64,000 bases of DNA. It comes from an uncultured Dorea sp. (GTDB taxonomy: Bacteria; Bacillota; Clostridia; Lachnospirales; Lachnospiraceae). Location: contig CAJTQA010000008.1 of NCBI GenBank assembly GCA_910578455.1, forward strand, positions 1-64,000, read 5' to 3'. The translations under genes and the position numbers were made by a program. A model generated the notes under the pieces. The model was not told the origin of the DNA and did no database searches. It saw only the letters and a list, made by a program, of their open reading frames with translations. Of the stretch, positions 60,987 to 64,000 are shown piece after piece (position 1 is the first letter of the stretch; every line of letters begins with the position of its first letter).

Positions 60987-62198
60987 ATGGAATTATTTGG
61001 AGGAATATTGGCAGTTAAGTCTGTAGTGTTTCTTACTTTCTCGGTCTTTGCGATTGCGGCCATCGGCTATGCAGTCGGGAAAATAACTATTAAAGGAATC
61101 AACTTAGGAACGGCGGGCGTGTTTATCATTGCGCTGCTCTACGGATGCCTGCTCTACGGCAAGCTGTCAGGAAACCTTACGGTGGGGGAGGAGTCTTTTT
61201 CCACAGAGGCGCTGAAGATTGTGGAGAACATGGGGCTGATCTTTTTCGTGACCTCCGTCGGTTTCATTGCGGGGCCGAACTTTTTCGGCAACCTGAAACG
61301 GAATTTCAAGTCTTATGTTATGCTTGGGCTTGTGATTATCGCGGCGGCGGCGGGAACCTGTGTGGCATGTATTTTGATCGGCGCCGGCTTTACGAACCTT
61401 GACCATGAGGAATTCCGGGCAATCCTGGTGGGAATCCTCTCGGGAGCGCTCACGAGCACTCCGGCGTTCTCCGCGTCGAAGGCGGCGGTGGGTGCAGACC
61501 TTGAGGCTCTGGTGTCTGTGGGGTACGGGATTTCCTACTTGTTCGGCGTTGTGGGCGTGGTGCTGTTTGTGCAGATCATCCCGAAGGTTCTGAAGGCCAA
61601 TATGAATGAAGAGGTGGAAAAGATTACCGCAAAAGACGGTGGGAGCAGCAGGAAGAAAAATCTGATTCTCACTGAGGTGGACGAATTCGGGTTCATGGCA
61701 TTTTCCCTGGCATCTATCGTGGGAATCCTGATCGGAAGTATCAGCTATATGAATTTTTCGCTGACAACTACCGGCGGGTGCCTTCTGACGGCGCTTGTGT
61801 TCGGGCATTACGGGCATATTGGGAAGATATCCATCGTGCCGAAGAACTCGACGCTTAAGATGCTGAGAGAGTTGGGGCTTATGCTGTTCCTTATCGGGGC
61901 GGGCGTCTCCGGCGGGGCGAAGTTCGTGCAATACTTCGAGCCGGTGTATTTCCTCTACGGGGCGATCATGACCATCCTTCCGATGATCATCGGATTTGTG
62001 GTAGCAAAGAACGTGCTGAAACTGCCGCTGCTTAATAACCTGGGCTCCATCACCGGAGGTATGACAAGTACGCCGGCGCTGGGAACGCTTATTAATATGG
62101 CGGGAACGGAGGACATCGCGTCGGCCTACGCGGCGACATATCCAATCGCGCTGATTGCCGTAGTGCTGGCATCGCAGCTGATTATCATATTCTGCTAG
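60987..62198 (+). CDS. AspT/YbjL-family permease, probable dicarboxylate exchanger
   Basis: 403 residues with about ten membrane helices in two repeats, each with the AspT/YidE/YbjL pattern: GLIFFVTSVGFIAGPNFF with GALTSTPAFSASKAAVG in the first half, GLMLFLIGAGVSGGAKFV with GGMTSTPALGTLINMAG in the second. Characterised relatives exchange aspartate for alanine or succinate-type C4 acids. Last gene of the malate-fumarate-succinate operon, so succinate export or malate/aspartate uptake is likely. No RCK/TrkA-C insertion is seen between the repeats. Confidence 0.75.
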   Translation: MELFGGILAVKSVVFLTFSVFAIAAIGYAVGKITIKGINLGTAGVFIIALLYGCLLYGKLSGNLTVGEESFSTEALKIVENMGLIFFVTSVGFIAGPNFFGNLKRNFKSYVMLGLVIIAAAAGTCVACILIGAGFTNLDHEEFRAILVGILSGALTSTPAFSASKAAVGADLEALVSVGYGISYLFGVVGVVLFVQIIPKVLKANMNEEVEKITAKDGGSSRKKNLILTEVDEFGFMAFSLASIVGILIGSISYMNFSLTTTGGCLLTALVFGHYGHIGKISIVPKNSTLKMLRELGLMLFLIGAGVSGGAKFVQYFEPVYFLYGAIMTILPMIIGFVVAKNVLKLPLLNNLGSITGGMTSTPALGTLINMAGTEDIASAYAATYPIALIAVVLASQLIIIFC

Positions 62199-62216
62199 TG
62201 CGGCAGGAAGTAAATA

Positions 62217-62269
62217 AAAGAGACATTTGGAGTGACTGAGATTCATGTGCTCCGGATGTCTCTTTTTAT
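62217..62269 (+). terminator. Terminator of the mdh-hdr-flx-fum operon
   Basis: AAAAGAGACAT (from 62217) pairs with ATGTCTCTTTT (from 62256) and GGAG with CTCC inside; it ends in TTTTTATA. Confidence 0.85.
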
Positions 62270-62315
62270 ACCTTGACGGACGTAGTCCGCCTGTTCCGCA
62301 GGAACCTGAATTAAG

Positions 62316-62369
62316 GGATGCCCTGTGGGTATAGGATGCCCTGTGGGTATAGGATGCCCTATGGGTATA
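62316..62369 (+). repeat. Three tandem copies of an 18-base unit
   Basis: GGATGCCCTGTGGGTATA at 62316-62333 and 62334-62351, and a copy with one change (TGT to TAT) at 62352-62369. The unit can fold on itself (CCC/GGG). It sits just past the Rpn-family gene's 3' end. Confidence 0.85.
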
Positions 62370-62382
62370 TTTTTCTGGAAAT

Positions 62383-63261
62383 CTATGTGTCTGAGAAAGA
62401 ATTTTCCATTAATTTGTCATAGATGACATCGCAGTTGCTGCTGTCTTCACATTCTGATATGGCGGTGCAGATTCTTTCTATGACATGCAGCTCTTCTTCC
62501 AGCTCCTCTGCGATGACGGCTTTAGCTTTCCCTTTGGCTATTTTCTTGCATACCTGGCGGATTAAACGTATCTGCTCACCTTCGTTCCGACCTTCTTCGC
62601 GTTCGTAATATTTTTCTTCCCATGCCTGCATATATCTCACTCCAATCTCTTCATTAGCCCTTACCTTTCGGACGCGGTCGTGGATAGCCTTTACTTTTGC
62701 ACTTTTTATATGGTCGGCCGCAGCGTCTGTTGAATTTTCTATGTAGTGTAGAAATTCGGCAAGTTCTTCTGAAATTTCATCGTCATTTTTACCCTTTGTG
62801 TTGAGGAAAATTCTTGTGGCGCCGTCTGCAAGGGCGCATTCCGGCACTTCCCGGCATCTTGGCTCAAAGGTGTAGACGTATTTTCCGAAACCAAACAAGT
62901 CAAAGGTTGTGATAATGATGATAAAGGACTGACTCAGCAGATTGTAATTGGGAATTCCGGGTTCCAGGAGACTGGTATCAATCATGGATTGATAATAGCG
63001 GCTGCGTTTTGCCAGATCTTTCTTTTTCTGATCCTGCATTTCCGTGTTGTACACGCTTTGCTCTTTATCCATGGCAAAAACATCCATGCGGACAGAGCGA
63101 ATCAGAGGCGATATCCGAAATTCTTTTTCAGTCTGGGGTTTGTCCAGCAGGGAGATTTCTTTTCCAAAGATAATCTCCAGTGCATTCTGGTGCGTCTGGA
63201 CATCCTCCATCACTTCGTCGAATAAAAACCGGTTTGAAAGGTTCAGATTTTTTAAGGGCAC
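62383..63261 (-). CDS. Rpn-family recombination-promoting nuclease (start frame-shifted by an A9 tract)
   Basis: PD-(D/E)XK nuclease-transposase family. 292 residues in the long frame: LKNLNLSNRFLFDEVMEDVQ, the catalytic RMDVFAMDKEQSVYNTEMQ (D...E-x-Q), YTFEPRC and MQAWEEKYYEREEGRNEG are typical. The frame opens only with a GTG at 63261 lacking a ribosome site. A strong SD (AAGGAG) and ATG at 63280 (minus strand) begin MNKKKYSALKK in another frame; an A9 tract (63266-63274) lies between. With A8 the reading would be M-N-K-K-N-I-V-P-L-K-N-L, matching the family. The gene is thus either off or phase-variable. Confidence 0.8.
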   Translation of the reverse strand: MPLKNLNLSNRFLFDEVMEDVQTHQNALEIIFGKEISLLDKPQTEKEFRISPLIRSVRMDVFAMDKEQSVYNTEMQDQKKKDLAKRSRYYQSMIDTSLLEPGIPNYNLLSQSFIIIITTFDLFGFGKYVYTFEPRCREVPECALADGATRIFLNTKGKNDDEISEELAEFLHYIENSTDAAADHIKSAKVKAIHDRVRKVRANEEIGVRYMQAWEEKYYEREEGRNEGEQIRLIRQVCKKIAKGKAKAVIAEELEEELHVIERICTAISECEDSSNCDVIYDKLMENSFSDT

Positions 63262-63595
63262 TATATTTTTTTTTGTTCATATGATTTCTCCTTAAGTTTA
63301 ACATAATTATGTGTGGATTAACAGTTATACGATTTAAAATCAGAGGAAAATTTAAAGATTGGAGGCTGTCAAGGGCATCATTTCCTTTTTGTAATAATTG
63401 TGATAATTGTGAGATTTTGGCGAATTGCCCGTGAACTCGAATGTTTTTGAAATAAATATTTTTTTTAAGATGTAATGATGATAACACAGATAGGTGAAAG
63501 ATGTAAAGAAAAATACTGTGATGTATTCTTAGATAGATTGATATTTTCTATAATATAAGGTCAAATATAATAATTATCGATTGGACTGGCTCATT

Positions 63596-63625
63596 TTGAC
63601 ATGATAGCATGAAAAGCGCTATGAA
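63596..63625 (+). promoter_or_regulatory. Predicted promoter of the terminal lipoprotein gene
   Basis: TTGACA at 63596-63601, an 18-base spacer and TATGAA at 63620-63625. The stretch 63281-63595 is AT-rich with nothing else recognised apart from a TATAAT without a good -35 at 63549. Confidence 0.5.
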
Positions 63626-63651
63626 AGTGCAAAAGTGAGGAGGAACAATTG

Positions 63652-64000
63652 ATGAAAGGAAAGATTTTGGCTATGCTGCTTACGGCAGCGCTGGTGGGAA
63701 TGCTGGCGGCAGGGTGCAGTTCTGGCGGCTCTGAGGCCGCAGAGGAAGACAAGACGGAAACGCAGACGGAGGAACAAGAAGGAGCGACGGCGGAAAATCA
63801 GGAAGACGACGGGAAAGCTGATGAACCGGCAGAGCAAAAGAAGGTTTTTGTCACTCCGGAATGGGTGCAGAGCGTTATTGACGGCAAAGAGGTTGAGTCG
63901 GACAACTATATGATCCTGGAAGTATCCTGGGGGGCAGTTGAAGAAAGTCCTACTTACAAGGACGGCCATCTTCCGGGAGCAGTCCATGTAGATACGTCAA
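63652..64000 (+). CDS. Lipoprotein with rhodanese-like domain (truncated by window end)
   Basis: The ATG follows GAGGAGGAA. A signal peptide with lipobox LAAGC (cysteine at about residue 22) is followed by an acidic low-complexity linker of some 40 residues. Then FVTPEWVQSVIDGKEV and YMILEVSWGAVEESPTYKDG with HLPGAVHVDT match the front of a rhodanese (sulfurtransferase) domain of the two-domain type. The active-site cysteine would lie beyond the window, so activity cannot be judged. Confidence 0.8.
   Translation, partial: MKGKILAMLLTAALVGMLAAGCSSGGSEAAEEDKTETQTEEQEGATAENQEDDGKADEPAEQKKVFVTPEWVQSVIDGKEVESDNYMILEVSWGAVEESPTYKDGHLPGAVHVDTS

Overview
The window looks like a chromosome segment of an anaerobic, amino-acid-fermenting Firmicute of the Lachnospiraceae type (the Clostridium scindens / C. 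hylemonae group would fit). The evidence is AGGAGG-type ribosome sites throughout, TTGACA/TATAAT promoters, a selenoprotein glycine reductase operon, DUF5717/DUF5716-type genes next to purB, and HdrABC/Flx-type electron-bifurcation genes. The species is inferred, not shown. No rRNA, tRNA or CRISPR array was seen.

Layout. Bases 1-3400 are the end of a mobile or accessory segment: the C-terminal part of a large serine recombinase, an AT-rich two-gene Septu defence system (ptuA-ptuB) and a broken IS66 transposase. Bases 3400-8600 hold a beta-lactam sensor module. A BlaI repressor and BlaR1 receptor face a pair of paralogous lipoprotein-like genes whose leader carries three tandem BlaI-type operators; the same motif lies in the blaI promoter. 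Bases 8630-13910 hold a HigB/HigA toxin-antitoxin pair with a clear operator, then a restriction-modification operon (PD-(D/E)XK-like nuclease, N6-adenine and C5-cytosine methyltransferases). Bases 13930-21770 encode a Wadjet (SMC-like, anti-plasmid) system in the order jetD-jetA-jetB-jetC.

From about 21800 the content becomes core. It starts with a SpoIID-like/peptidoglycan-binding protein divergent from a transglutaminase-like protein, a cupin and a CobD/HisC-like PLP enzyme. An operon of DUF5717, DUF5716 (Hsp70/actin-like in pattern) and a TPR protein leads into purB. Bases 33000-43340 are the glycine (Stickland) reductase locus: an AGCS-family symporter, a single-aptamer glycine riboswitch with terminator, then grdX-grdE-grdB-trxB-trxA-grdA-grdC-grdD. 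grdB and grdA each carry an in-frame UGA read as selenocysteine. Covarying hairpin repeats follow both selenoprotein genes.

Bases 44340-49520 are the conserved pyrH-frr-uppS-cdsA-dxr-rseP cluster. Bases 49560-62270 are the most interesting part. Behind a promoter overlapped by a Rex-type operator and a possible leader attenuator lie an LDH/MDH-family dehydrogenase with the malate-type arginine, hdrB-hdrC-hdrA, flxD-flxC-flxB-flxA-like genes, a fumarate-reductase iron-sulfur protein and flavoprotein, both subunits of class I fumarase and an AspT-like permease. Together these spell oxaloacetate to malate to fumarate to succinate, with the last step apparently wired to a soluble NADH-dependent electron-bifurcating HdrABC-Flx complex instead of a membrane quinol pool. 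The window ends with an Rpn-family nuclease whose start is separated from its body by a frameshifting A9 tract, and the start of a rhodanese-like lipoprotein.
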